From NCBI GenBank assembly GCA_019348475.1, contig JAHWJJ010000016.1, forward strand, positions 1 to 19,387: a stretch of 19,387 nt of DNA, written 5' to 3'. The DNA comes from Gemmatimonadota bacterium. Its GTDB lineage: Bacteria; Gemmatimonadota; Gemmatimonadetes; Longimicrobiales; Longimicrobiaceae. Below, piece by piece: positions 1 through 10,372 of this stretch. Every line of letters begins with the position of its first letter. Position 1 is the stretch's first letter. The notes beneath the pieces were generated by a model, which saw nothing but the letters and a program-made list of their open reading frames with translations, had not been told where the DNA came from and made no database searches. Position numbers and translations under genes: made by a program.

Positions 1-284
1 TCCCCATCGGCGGCGTGAAGGAGAAGCTGCTGGGCGCGCACCGGGCGGGGATCCGGGCCATCATCCTTCCCCGGGAGAACGAGGCGGACCTGGACGACCT
101 GCCGCAGGACGTGCTGGACCAGATGGAGGTGCACCCGGTGGAGTCCATCGACCAGGCGCTTTCCATCGCCCTGCGCGGCGCCTCGATGAGCGAGGGGCGG
201 CTGCGGTTCCCCGAGCTTCCGCTTACGCCGGGCGCCGGGGCGCGAGGCGCGGAGGGCGAGGTGCGGCTGCACGGGACGCGCTGA
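1..284 (+). CDS. lon: ATP-dependent protease Lon, C-terminal end (5' truncated by window edge)
   Basis: This is the last ~94 codons of the cytoplasmic AAA+ serine protease Lon, which degrades misfolded and regulatory proteins. The frame is open from base 3 and reads PIGGVKEKLLGAHRAGI, the conserved block around the catalytic lysine. By comparison with E. coli Lon (K722), the second Lys of KEK, codon 24-26, is the general base of the Ser-Lys dyad; the serine lies outside the window. The following segment (LPRENEADLDDLPQDV, then a block ending in IHPV-like MEVHPVESIDQAL) matches the end of the proteolytic domain. After it comes a ~30-residue Pro/Gly/Ala-rich tail ending RLHGTR and TGA. It is followed 48 bp later by a strong hairpin. 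It is a housekeeping gene with no evident link to the biosynthetic operon. Confidence 0.95.
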   Translation, partial: PIGGVKEKLLGAHRAGIRAIILPRENEADLDDLPQDVLDQMEVHPVESIDQALSIALRGASMSEGRLRFPELPLTPGAGARGAEGEVRLHGTR

Positions 285-332
285 GGGGAACAGGGAACAG
301 GGAATGCCCTGCAACTGCTCCCGCGTCGGACG

Positions 333-361
333 GGCCCCCGGAGGATCATCCTCCGGGGGCC
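333..361 (+). terminator. Rho-independent-type terminator of lon
   Basis: A perfect 12-bp stem, GCCCCCGGAGGA (334-345) with TCCTCCGGGGGC (349-360), encloses a 3-base TCA loop. The pair 333/361 extends it to 13 bp. It starts 48 bp after the lon stop and is followed by a modestly T-containing tail (GTTCGTT), as is common in GC-rich genomes. Being symmetrical, it could also stop transcription arriving from the permease on the other strand. Confidence 0.8.
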
Positions 362-399
362 GCGTTCGTTCCGGACCCGCTTCCACAGGGGGGCTGTTC

Positions 400-424
400 T
401 TCCGGATTCATACCGAATCCGGAA
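400..424. repeat. Perfect 10-bp inverted repeat, 5-base loop
   Basis: TTCCGGATTC (400-409) and GAATCCGGAA (415-424) are perfect reverse complements around ATACC. It lies between the ends of two converging genes (lon on + and the permease on -), so it could act as a second terminator or be part of an intergenic repeat. It lacks a T-run on either side. Confidence 0.6.
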
Positions 425-432
425 ACCGCTTA

Positions 433-504
433 TGTCATTCCGAAGGAGGCGCCACGCCGGCCTCGCCCGCGGCGGATCTTCTGGCGCCGACTGAGGAATC
501 TACT
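433..504 (+). repeat. Possible dispersed intergenic repeat
   Basis: This non-coding stretch opens with TGTCATTCCGAAGGAG and closes with CGACTGAGGAATCTACT. From memory it resembles the TGTCATTCC...GAGGAATCTACT type of interspersed element frequent between genes in Gemmatimonadota and some related high-GC genomes. Only one copy is visible here, so the repeat nature rests on recollection. With the inverted repeat at 400-424 and the terminator, it accounts for most of the 285-631 gap; I see no gene there. Confidence 0.35.
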
Positions 505-631
505 CGCCCGATCTGGCGGCCCGCTTCCGCAGGTTCTACTCGCAGTATGGAATCCCACAATCTGCACCGCGACCTCCGCGTGATGCTCTGGGGGGATCTG
601 CACAGAGGACCCGAGGATTGTGGTACTACCG

Positions 632-1666
632 TCACTGCCAGCGGAAAAAGCGCAGCGACAGCAGAAATCCCGTGATCATCCACGCGGCCAGGATCGCCAG
701 CTCCACCGCGTAGCCGCTGATGGGGAGCGCGTCGTTGTAGATGGCCCGCAGGGCGTCGTTCAGCGCGGTGAGCGGGAGCGCCTGCACCACGGGCTGTATC
801 GCGTCGGGGTAGCGGGTGGCGGGGAAGAAGACGCCGGAAAGAACGAACATCGGCAGCATCACCAGGTTCAGCAGCCCGCTCACACCCTCGATGGTGCGTG
901 CGCGCGCGGACGCCAGCAGCCCCAGCCCCGCAAAGGTCATCGCCCCCAGCGTGACCACCAGCGCCAGCGCCGCCAGCGACCCCTGCACCTTCACCCCGAA
1001 CGCCAGCCAGGCGAACAGCACGATCGGCGGCACCTCCAGGGCGATGAAGGCAAGGCGCGCCAGGATCTGCGCGGCCAGAAAGTCGCGCCTGCGCATCGGG
1101 GTGCTGGACATGCGCTTCAGCTGCTTCTTCTGCCGCATCTGCACCAGCCCGAAGCCGATCCCCCACATCCCCGTCGACATCAGATTCATTCCGATCAGCC
1201 CCGGCAGCACCCAGTCGATGTAGCGCCCGCCCGGACGCCGCTCGCGGTCGTGGATCGACGGCACGCGGTCGGTGGCCCCTCCCGCGCGCTGGACGACGCG
1301 GTCCGCGATCAGCTGCGCGCTCCGGCTCTCCGCGCGGGCCGGATCGTAGCGGTAGGCGAGCGTGTGGCGCCCGGCCAGGAGCACGGCGACGTCACCCTTG
1401 CGCAGGGCGCGCTCGGCGGAGTCGGGGGAGAGGACGGTGACGTCGACCTCGGGCGAGGCTCGCAGGGCGGGCGCGAAGCGCTCGGCGGCGGAGCCGCGCT
1501 CGATGCCGACGGCGGCGCGCTCGGCCGGACGCTCGCGAAAGGCGAGGCCGAGGCCGATGGCCATGATGATGGGGAAGCCGAAGGTCCAGAACAGCGCCTC
1601 GGGCTCGCGCAGAAAGCTGCGGATGCGCGCCAGCGTGAGCTCGCGCAGAGGACTCGGACCCTGCAT
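632..1666 (-). CDS. ABC-2 type transporter permease
   Basis: This 344-residue integral membrane protein has the ABC-2 layout. A short cytoplasmic N-terminus is followed by a first membrane helix (~24-43). A large extracytoplasmic domain (~45-150) comes next, then five more helices (~154-176, 200-222, 230-254, 262-283, 318-338). Typical family stretches are the cytoplasmic LKRMSSTPMRRRDFLAAQ and the loop VLSGVFFPATRYPDAIQP. Such permeases need a separate ATPase to export drugs, lipids or polysaccharide. No ATPase gene lies within the ~680 bp upstream or elsewhere in the window, which is unusual. The ATG at 1664-1666 was chosen because the frame stays open upstream to 2332 but that extension has no domain-like sequence. 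There is no strong Shine-Dalgarno at this start. It lies beyond the operon terminator, so it is probably not part of the biosynthetic operon. Confidence 0.88.
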   Translation of the reverse strand: MQGPSPLRELTLARIRSFLREPEALFWTFGFPIIMAIGLGLAFRERPAERAAVGIERGSAAERFAPALRASPEVDVTVLSPDSAERALRKGDVAVLLAGRHTLAYRYDPARAESRSAQLIADRVVQRAGGATDRVPSIHDRERRPGGRYIDWVLPGLIGMNLMSTGMWGIGFGLVQMRQKKQLKRMSSTPMRRRDFLAAQILARLAFIALEVPPIVLFAWLAFGVKVQGSLAALALVVTLGAMTFAGLGLLASARARTIEGVSGLLNLVMLPMFVLSGVFFPATRYPDAIQPVVQALPLTALNDALRAIYNDALPISGYAVELAILAAWMITGFLLSLRFFRWQ

Positions 1667-1759
1667 GGACGGGACAGTCTCAGACGAGAGAAATTCGGAA
1701 GAACAGCGGCGGCCCCGGAGCGTGTTGGATGCTCGGCCGCGGTGCTCCGCGGGCGGGCT

Positions 1760-1779
1760 CGTGACAAGATCCGTGACAA
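1760..1779. repeat. 8-bp direct repeat, possible operator half-sites
   Basis: CGTGACAA occurs at 1760-1767 and again at 1772-1779, separated by GATC. It is about 95 bp upstream of the permease start. On the permease strand each copy reads TTGTCACG, containing a TTGTCA that could serve as a -35 element, but no convincing -10 follows at 16-18 bp. Confidence 0.25.
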
Positions 1780-1851
1780 TCGCTGCAGCTTCATGCACAG
1801 GGCTTGCCGCCCAGCGCCGATACCTTCCAGCGGCGGCTCCGGAGGGCCCGA

Positions 1852-1865
1852 CCATTCCGGAATGG
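1852..1865. repeat. 14-bp perfect palindrome
   Basis: CCATTCCGGAATGG is fully self-complementary. It is about 185 bp upstream of the permease start and close to a second, looser inverted repeat at 1868-1888. It has the form of a dimeric-regulator site, but there is no regulator gene in the window to pair with it. Confidence 0.25.
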
Positions 1866-2131
1866 CGGTTGATCCTCCAGACATCAACGTCGGGCAGCGG
1901 ATCGTCTCCCGGTGCCGGGGCTCGAACGGCGCGAAGACGGGCCTGGTTTCCGGTCCGTGCTGTCGAAGCGTAGTTGTGGGCCGGCGTTTGAGGGCGAGGG
2001 ATGACGCTTCCGGCTGTAGCCGCGGGAGCGCCACCCAGGTGGGCACGAAGGTGACCCGCGCAGGCCGTATACGAAAACGTAGGTCGAAGCCACGGCACAC
2101 GCGGACGGGGTCGTGACCGGCGGCAACGTGC

Positions 2132-2240
2132 CTGAACTTTCCTCTCTTCGACGGGCCCGGGCTGCAGTGCGAGGACTGCGGCGACGAGCTCCACGACGGC
2201 GACCGCTTCATCTACGACCCCGCCACACCTGTAGCGACAT
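2132..2240 (+). pseudogene. Coding-like fragment with a CxxC motif
   Basis: From the CTG at 2132 the frame reads LNFPLFDGPGLQ and then CEDCGDELHDGDRFIYDP. From about base 2147 to 2221 all 25 codons end in G or C, a strong coding signature, whereas the flanks lose it. The CxxC with nearby acidic residues and a His resembles half of a zinc ribbon. There is no ATG in frame and a TGA lies just upstream (2114-2116), so it looks like a gene remnant or a short unrecognised peptide gene with a non-standard start. I do not recognise the family. Confidence 0.35.
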
Positions 2241-2287
2241 TGCCGCGGTCGATCGAGAACCGTGCAACTCTCCAGACACCACACGCA

Positions 2288-2319
2288 CCGGCCCGGCGCG
2301 CAGTAGCGCGCCGGGCCGG
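2288..2319 (-). terminator. Terminator of the NRPS/PKS-exporter operon
   Basis: A perfect 14-bp stem (CCGGCCCGGCGCGC at 2288-2301, GCGCGCCGGGCCGG at 2306-2319) closes on a 4-base AGTA loop. It starts 25 bp past the stop codon of the exporter gene, the last gene of the operon. The downstream tail on this strand is GT-rich (TGCGTGTGGTGT) rather than a pure T-run. Confidence 0.75.
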
Positions 2320-2344
2320 CGTCGTGATCCACCCGCGAAGCCGC

Positions 2345-3727
2345 TTACGCCGGGACGGGGGTCGGGTCGGCGGCGGGGTCTTCCGTGGGCGAGGGGGCGG
2401 CGGCCGGCGCCTGGGGCTTTACGGCCACGGGGACCGCCTCCTCCGCGGTGCGGAAGCCGGGGAGCATCGCGGCGACGGCCGTGACGACGAGCACGAACAC
2501 ACCCACTGTGGCCAGCAGCAGCCCGATCCCGCGGCCGGGGCCGACGCCGAACACCGCGCCCAGCGAGCCGGCCAGCGGCCCGCCCTCCACCAGCAGCGGC
2601 TTGAAGACGCGGTCCGCCAGCGGGCCCGCCGTAAGGTACGCGATCGGCTGGGTGGACCACACCATCACCTGCATGCCGGCGAAGGTGCGCCCCTGCACGT
2701 CGGGGGGAATGCGGGGCATCCACAGGCGCATGAAGCTGCCGTTCAGGATCGGCATCCCCAGGGTCATGCCGAACATGCTCAGGGCCACCAGCGGCACCCA
2801 CGGGCGCACGCCCATCAGCACCAGGCACACGCTCAGCAGCACGCCGTACCCCAGGATTCCCAGCACCTTGCGCTGCGGCCCGCCCCACGCCGTCATCAGC
2901 AGGCTCCCCACCAGCATGCCGAAGCCCAGCGCCGAGCCCACGGTGCCCAGCAGCGTGGGTCCCGCAAAGCTCAGCACCAGCGGCGGGAACAGGGCCCAAA
3001 CGTAGCTCAGCGCCATGTTCACCAGCGCAAAGTAGTACAGGTGCATCCGCAGCGCCGGCTGCGAGGCGATGTACTTCCAGCCGAAGGCGGCCTCCTTGAG
3101 CAGCGACCCCCTGGCCGCCTGGGCCGCCTGGGTGCGCGGCGTGGGCGGAAAGCGGACGGCGAAGAGAATGGCGACCGCCACCAGGAAGGTGGCGAAGTCG
3201 ATCAGCACCACCCCCTGCAGCCCGATGACCGGCACCAGCACGCCGGCCAGGAGCGGGCCGGCGATGGCGGCGGCACTGCGCGCAAAGCTCATCATCCCGC
3301 TGGCCCGCCCCAGGTGCTCCTCGGGCACCAGCAGCGAAGTGCTGGCCATCCACGCCGGGCCCTGGAAGGCGCGGCAGGCGGCGGAGAACGACACGGCCAC
3401 CAGGATGTGCCACACCTCCAGCCGGTCCGAGATCAGCAGCAGCGCCATGGACAGCGTGCTGAGCGCGGCGCCGGTGTCGGCCAGCACCATGGTCTTGCGG
3501 CGGTCCCAGCGATCGACGAGGGGGCCGGCCAGAGGGGAGATCAGGATGCCGGGGAGCACGCTGAAGAGCAGGATCATGGCGAACACCGTCGCCGATCCCG
3601 TCTTCTGGTACACCCACACGCTCACGCCGAACTCGGTGAGGGTGGTGCCGATCATCGACACCATCTGGCCGAACCAGACGGCGCTGTAGGTGCGCATGCC
3701 GGGGGAAAGGGTGGCGGGAAGCTTCAT
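2345..3727 (-). CDS. MFS exporter (DHA3/EntS-like)
   Basis: This 460-residue major facilitator superfamily protein is predicted to be an inner-membrane, proton-driven exporter with 12 helices. Motif A lies in the loop after helix 2: AGPLVDRWDRRKTMVLAD, residues ~67-84. The early QMVSMIGTTLTEFGVSVWVY block is typical of the MFS_3 subgroup that includes macrolide and enterobactin exporters. The C-terminus after the last helix is a ~45-residue Pro/Ala-rich tail with no domain signature. It is the last gene of the operon, 99 bp downstream of PKS-B on the same strand, so export of the operon's product or self-protection is the likely role. The start ATG (3725-3727) has no clear Shine-Dalgarno. A hairpin in the gap (3777-3806) may reduce its expression relative to the synthetases. 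The substrate cannot be read from the sequence. Confidence 0.9.
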   Translation of the reverse strand: MKLPATLSPGMRTYSAVWFGQMVSMIGTTLTEFGVSVWVYQKTGSATVFAMILLFSVLPGILISPLAGPLVDRWDRRKTMVLADTGAALSTLSMALLLISDRLEVWHILVAVSFSAACRAFQGPAWMASTSLLVPEEHLGRASGMMSFARSAAAIAGPLLAGVLVPVIGLQGVVLIDFATFLVAVAILFAVRFPPTPRTQAAQAARGSLLKEAAFGWKYIASQPALRMHLYYFALVNMALSYVWALFPPLVLSFAGPTLLGTVGSALGFGMLVGSLLMTAWGGPQRKVLGILGYGVLLSVCLVLMGVRPWVPLVALSMFGMTLGMPILNGSFMRLWMPRIPPDVQGRTFAGMQVMVWSTQPIAYLTAGPLADRVFKPLLVEGGPLAGSLGAVFGVGPGRGIGLLLATVGVFVLVVTAVAAMLPGFRTAEEAVPVAVKPQAPAAAPSPTEDPAADPTPVPA

Positions 3728-3776
3728 CGGTCTGCTACGGGGGCCGGGGTTTCGCGTGCGAGAGAAAGGACGTTGG

Positions 3777-3806
3777 CGCCGGGGCGGAGCGGTCTTCGCC
3801 CCGGCG
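3777..3806 (-). terminator. Intra-operon hairpin, possible attenuator or partial terminator
   Basis: CGCCGGGGCG (3777-3786) and CGCCCCGGCG (3797-3806) form a perfect 10-bp stem around a 10-base loop, 20 bp after the PKS-B stop. On the transcribed strand it is followed by CCAACGTCCTTTCTCTC, more T-rich than its surroundings. It lies between PKS-B and the exporter and could end part of the transcription before the exporter. Confidence 0.5.
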
Positions 3807-3826
3807 GGCGGTTCAGGAACGGCGCA

Positions 3827-6800
3827 TCAGGCGGAGGCCCCGGCGAGCTCGGCCTCGGCTGGATCGGCGGGGGCGGCGGCGTGGTCGCCGTCGGGCTCTA
3901 CGGCACGGGCCACCAGCTGCGCCACCTCGCTCACCGTGCGGATCTCCCAGATGGCGCGCAGGGGAATCTGCACGCCGAAGTGGTCGCGGATGCGCCGGGC
4001 CAGCTGCACGCCCAGCAGCGAATCGCCACCCATGTGGAAGAAGTTGTGGTAGATGCCCACGTCGTCGATGCCGAACAGATCGCGGAAGATCTCCACCACC
4101 CCCGCCTCGTACGAGTTGCGCGGCGGCGAGAACTCCGGCGGCTCGAAGGCGTGCGCGGGGATGTACTCGTGCTGCTCCTGCGTCTGCACGTCGCGCACGC
4201 CCAGCCAGTAGCGGCCGTGGTCCCAGGGATAGGTGGGCAGGCGCAGGCGCAGCCGCCGCAGCCCGTCGTAGCAGCGCGGCCAGTCGGGCTCGATGCCCAC
4301 GTGCCACAGCTCGGCCACGGTGGCCCAGAACTGCTGCGCCTCGCCCAGGTCGTCGCGCAGGTGGGGGAGCGAGTTCAGGATGAGCATGCGCGGGTCGCGC
4401 GCCGGGTGGCGGCGGGCCAGCGTGGCCAGCCCGCGGCCGGGGCCCACCTCCAGCAGCACCCGGTCCGGCTCCTCGATGAGCGTGCGCAGGCAGTCGTCAA
4501 AGCGCACCGTCCCTCGCAGGTGCCGCACCCAGTACGCCGGGTCGGTGGCCTCTTCGTCCCTGATCCACGTCCCCGTGACGTTGGAGACGAAGGGAAGCTC
4601 CGGCGCGTGCAGCGTGAACCCGCGCACCACCTCTTCAAAGCGCGCCAGGATGGGGTCCATCATCCGCGAGTGCGACACGTGCGAGGTGTGCACGCGCTGG
4701 TAGTGCACCTCGCGCCGGTCCAGCTCCGCCGCGAACGCGTCCACCGCCTCCGTCACGCCGCCGATCACCGTGAGCGCGGGCCCGTTGATGGTGCACACGT
4801 CCAGCTCCGCCGGCAGGATCTCGCGCACCTCGGCCTCGGAGAGCGAGACGGAAAGCATGCCGCCGGCCGGCATCTCCTGCATGAGCGCGGCGCGCACGGC
4901 CACCAGGCGACAGGCGTCCTCCAGCGACATCACCCCCGCCAGGCAAGCGGCCGTGTACTCGCCGATGCTGTACCCCACCAGGCCCTCGGGGACGATGCCG
5001 TAGTGCGTCCACATCCGCCCCATGGCGTACTCCACCGCGAACAGCGCCGGCTGGGTGATGGCGGTCTGGTACAGCGTCTCCGCCGCCCGCTCCTCTTCCC
5101 CCTCCGCCGGATAGATCACGTCACGGAGGTCCAGCCCCAGGTGCGGGCGCATCAGCTCGCAGCAGCGGTCCATCTCGTCGCGGAAGACGGGCTCGTCGGC
5201 GTACAGCTCGCGCGTCATTCCCACGTGCTGCACGCCGGCGCCGGGCAACAGGTAGATGACGGGCGTGGGGCGGAAGGGGTCCACGTCGGTGCGCACCCGC
5301 GCGGGGTCCAGCGTGCGAAGCTGCTGGAGGGCGTCGGCCACGTCGCGGGCCACGAGGGTGCGGCGGTGCTTGTAGGGGTTGCGGCCCACCTGCAGGGTGT
5401 AGGCGACGTCGGCCAGGTTCGCGTCGGGATGCGCCTCGAGCCAGTCGGCCAGGTTGCGGGTGGCGCGGTCCAGCGCACGCGGGGTGCGGCCGGACAGGAT
5501 CAGAAGGCTCCACCGGCGGCCGGGCGTGGAGGGCTCGCGCGGCGGCGCCTCCTGCAGCACCGCGTGCGCGTTGGTGCCGCCGATGCCGAAGGAGCTGACC
5601 CCCGCCCGGCGCGGGCCGCCGTCGGGCACCGTCCAGTCCATCAGCCGGTCGGCCACGAAGAAGGCGCTCCCCTCGATGGCCAGCCTGGGGTTGGGCCGGC
5701 GGAAGTGCAGCGTGGGCGGAATCTGCCGGTGCCGCAGCGCCTGCACGGTCTTGATGAAGCCGGTGATCCCCGCGGCCGCGTCAAGGTGACCCACGTTCGA
5801 CTTCACCGCCCCGATGGCGCACCATCCCTCGCCGCCGGCGGTGCCGAACGCCTCCTTGAGCGCGGTGATCTCGATGGGGTCGCCCAGCTGGGTGCCGGTG
5901 CCGTGCGCCTCGACGTAGGTGATGCTCTCGGGCGTGACCCCCGCTACCGCCTGCGCCTCGGTGATCACCTCCGCCTGGCCGCTGACGCCGGGGGCGGTGT
6001 AGCCGGCCTTGTACTCGCCGTCGTTGTTCACGGCGGTGGCCAGCACCACGGCCAGGATCGAATCGCCGTCCTCCAGCGCGCGGTCCAGGCGCTTGAGCAC
6101 CACCACGCCCACCCCCTCGCCCTCTACCGTGCCGCGCGCGTCGGCGTCGAAGGCGCGGCAGTGGCCGTCGGGGGAGACGATGTGCCCCTCGTCGTACACG
6201 TATCCCCGCCGGCTGGGCACACCGATGGAGACGCCCCCGGCCAGCGCCATGTCGCACTCGCCGTTCAGCAGCGCCTGCACGGCCACATGGACGGTGACCA
6301 GCGAGGTACTGCACGCGGTCTGGATGTTCATGCTGGGCCCGCGCAGCCGCATGCGGTACGACACGTGGGTGGTCAGAAAGTCGTTCCGCGTCAGCGTGCC
6401 GACCTGCCAGCCGTTGTCGCCCTCGAACAGCGAGCGGTCGCGCACGTAGTGGTGAAAGAAGTATGACGGCGAGCTCGCGCCGGCGTACACCCCCACCGAG
6501 CCGGGGTACTCGGCGGTGTCGTAGCCGGCGGACTCCATGGCCTCCCAGCACGCCTCCAGGAAGAAGCGGATCTGGGGGTCCATCAGCTCGGCGTCGCGCG
6601 CGCGGTAGTTGAAGAACGAGGCGTCGAACAGGTCGGTGCCCTCCACCACCCCGCGCGCGCGCACGTAGTTGGGGCGGGCCAGCACCTCGTCGCCCACTCC
6701 CGCCTCGCGCAGCTCGTCGTCGGTGAAGAAGGTGATGCCCTCCTTTGCGTCCCGCAGGTTGCGCCAGAAGGCGTCCACGTCGGAAGAGCCGGGAAAGCGC

Positions 6801-6862
6801 CCGGCCATGCCGATGACGGCGACGGCGGTGGGCGGAAACTCCTGCGGGTCAGGGGTGCTCAT
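3827..6862 (-). CDS. PKS-B: terminal polyketide synthase module, KS-AT-ACP, no thioesterase
   Basis: This 1011-residue monomodular type I PKS adds and condenses one extender unit. The KS (~12-440) has the active-site Cys184 in TACSTSL, His320 in EAHGTGT and His359 in KSNVGHLDAAAG. The AT (~534-830) has Ser632 in GYSIG instead of the usual GHSxG, LPGAGVQ in place of FPGQGxQ, and HVSH (728-731) where malonyl-specific ATs have HAFH and methylmalonyl-specific ones YASH; catalytic His731 is kept. The post-AT linker ends LPTYPWDHGRYW. The carrier domain (~915-985) has the pantetheine Ser948 in GGDSL. There is no KR, DH, ER, MT or TE. It follows NRPS-B by 77 bp, with an AGAGAGGA Shine-Dalgarno 8 bp before the ATG. 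As the last synthase gene it should carry the full-length chain, so release is unexplained. The C-terminal ~25 residues are Ala/Pro-rich and acidic. Confidence 0.95.
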   Translation of the reverse strand: MSTPDPQEFPPTAVAVIGMAGRFPGSSDVDAFWRNLRDAKEGITFFTDDELREAGVGDEVLARPNYVRARGVVEGTDLFDASFFNYRARDAELMDPQIRFFLEACWEAMESAGYDTAEYPGSVGVYAGASSPSYFFHHYVRDRSLFEGDNGWQVGTLTRNDFLTTHVSYRMRLRGPSMNIQTACSTSLVTVHVAVQALLNGECDMALAGGVSIGVPSRRGYVYDEGHIVSPDGHCRAFDADARGTVEGEGVGVVVLKRLDRALEDGDSILAVVLATAVNNDGEYKAGYTAPGVSGQAEVITEAQAVAGVTPESITYVEAHGTGTQLGDPIEITALKEAFGTAGGEGWCAIGAVKSNVGHLDAAAGITGFIKTVQALRHRQIPPTLHFRRPNPRLAIEGSAFFVADRLMDWTVPDGGPRRAGVSSFGIGGTNAHAVLQEAPPREPSTPGRRWSLLILSGRTPRALDRATRNLADWLEAHPDANLADVAYTLQVGRNPYKHRRTLVARDVADALQQLRTLDPARVRTDVDPFRPTPVIYLLPGAGVQHVGMTRELYADEPVFRDEMDRCCELMRPHLGLDLRDVIYPAEGEEERAAETLYQTAITQPALFAVEYAMGRMWTHYGIVPEGLVGYSIGEYTAACLAGVMSLEDACRLVAVRAALMQEMPAGGMLSVSLSEAEVREILPAELDVCTINGPALTVIGGVTEAVDAFAAELDRREVHYQRVHTSHVSHSRMMDPILARFEEVVRGFTLHAPELPFVSNVTGTWIRDEEATDPAYWVRHLRGTVRFDDCLRTLIEEPDRVLLEVGPGRGLATLARRHPARDPRMLILNSLPHLRDDLGEAQQFWATVAELWHVGIEPDWPRCYDGLRRLRLRLPTYPWDHGRYWLGVRDVQTQEQHEYIPAHAFEPPEFSPPRNSYEAGVVEIFRDLFGIDDVGIYHNFFHMGGDSLLGVQLARRIRDHFGVQIPLRAIWEIRTVSEVAQLVARAVEPDGDHAAAPADPAEAELAGASA

Positions 6863-6939
6863 ATGCGTTCCTCTCTGGTGTGGCGCCGGCCCGGGGGAGG
6901 GCGCGGCGCGGTGGATTCGGGGGATATGATGATGGTCCC

Positions 6940-10335
<3,396 letters not shown>

Positions 10336-10372
10336 CTGGGGTTTCTCTCCTGTAGATGCGGGTGGCTGCGCG

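Larger units (their letters stand above)
1667..2344. other. Gene-poor interval
   Basis: No intact gene is supportable here although frames stay open on both strands, as expected at this GC content. It holds a direct repeat (1760-1779), a 14-bp palindrome (1852-1865), a short inverted repeat (GTTGAT 1868-1873, ATCAAC 1883-1888), a coding-like fragment (2132-2221) and the operon terminator (2288-2319). The promoter of the permease gene must lie in the lower part, but I cannot assign -35/-10 elements. Confidence 0.6.

Noticed and set aside
304..675. 123-codon plus-strand ORF after lon
   Set aside because: It runs through the terminator hairpin and the putative repeat, overlaps the permease end, and has no coding character.
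1667..2332. Upstream extension of the permease reading frame (to 566 residues)
   Set aside because: The extra residues have no membrane or domain pattern and poor codon bias. The family normally starts shortly before the first helix, which fits the ATG at 1666.
4960..4985. GYSIG as a possible thioesterase GxSxG
   Set aside because: Its position, followed by EYTAACLAGVMSLEDA and the downstream HVSH motif, makes it the acyltransferase active site.
2240..6466. A 1408-codon open frame on the plus strand
   Set aside because: It lies antisense to the exporter and PKS-B, is rich in His/Arg/Gln/Gly with no domain, and arises from the lack of AT-rich stops at this GC content.
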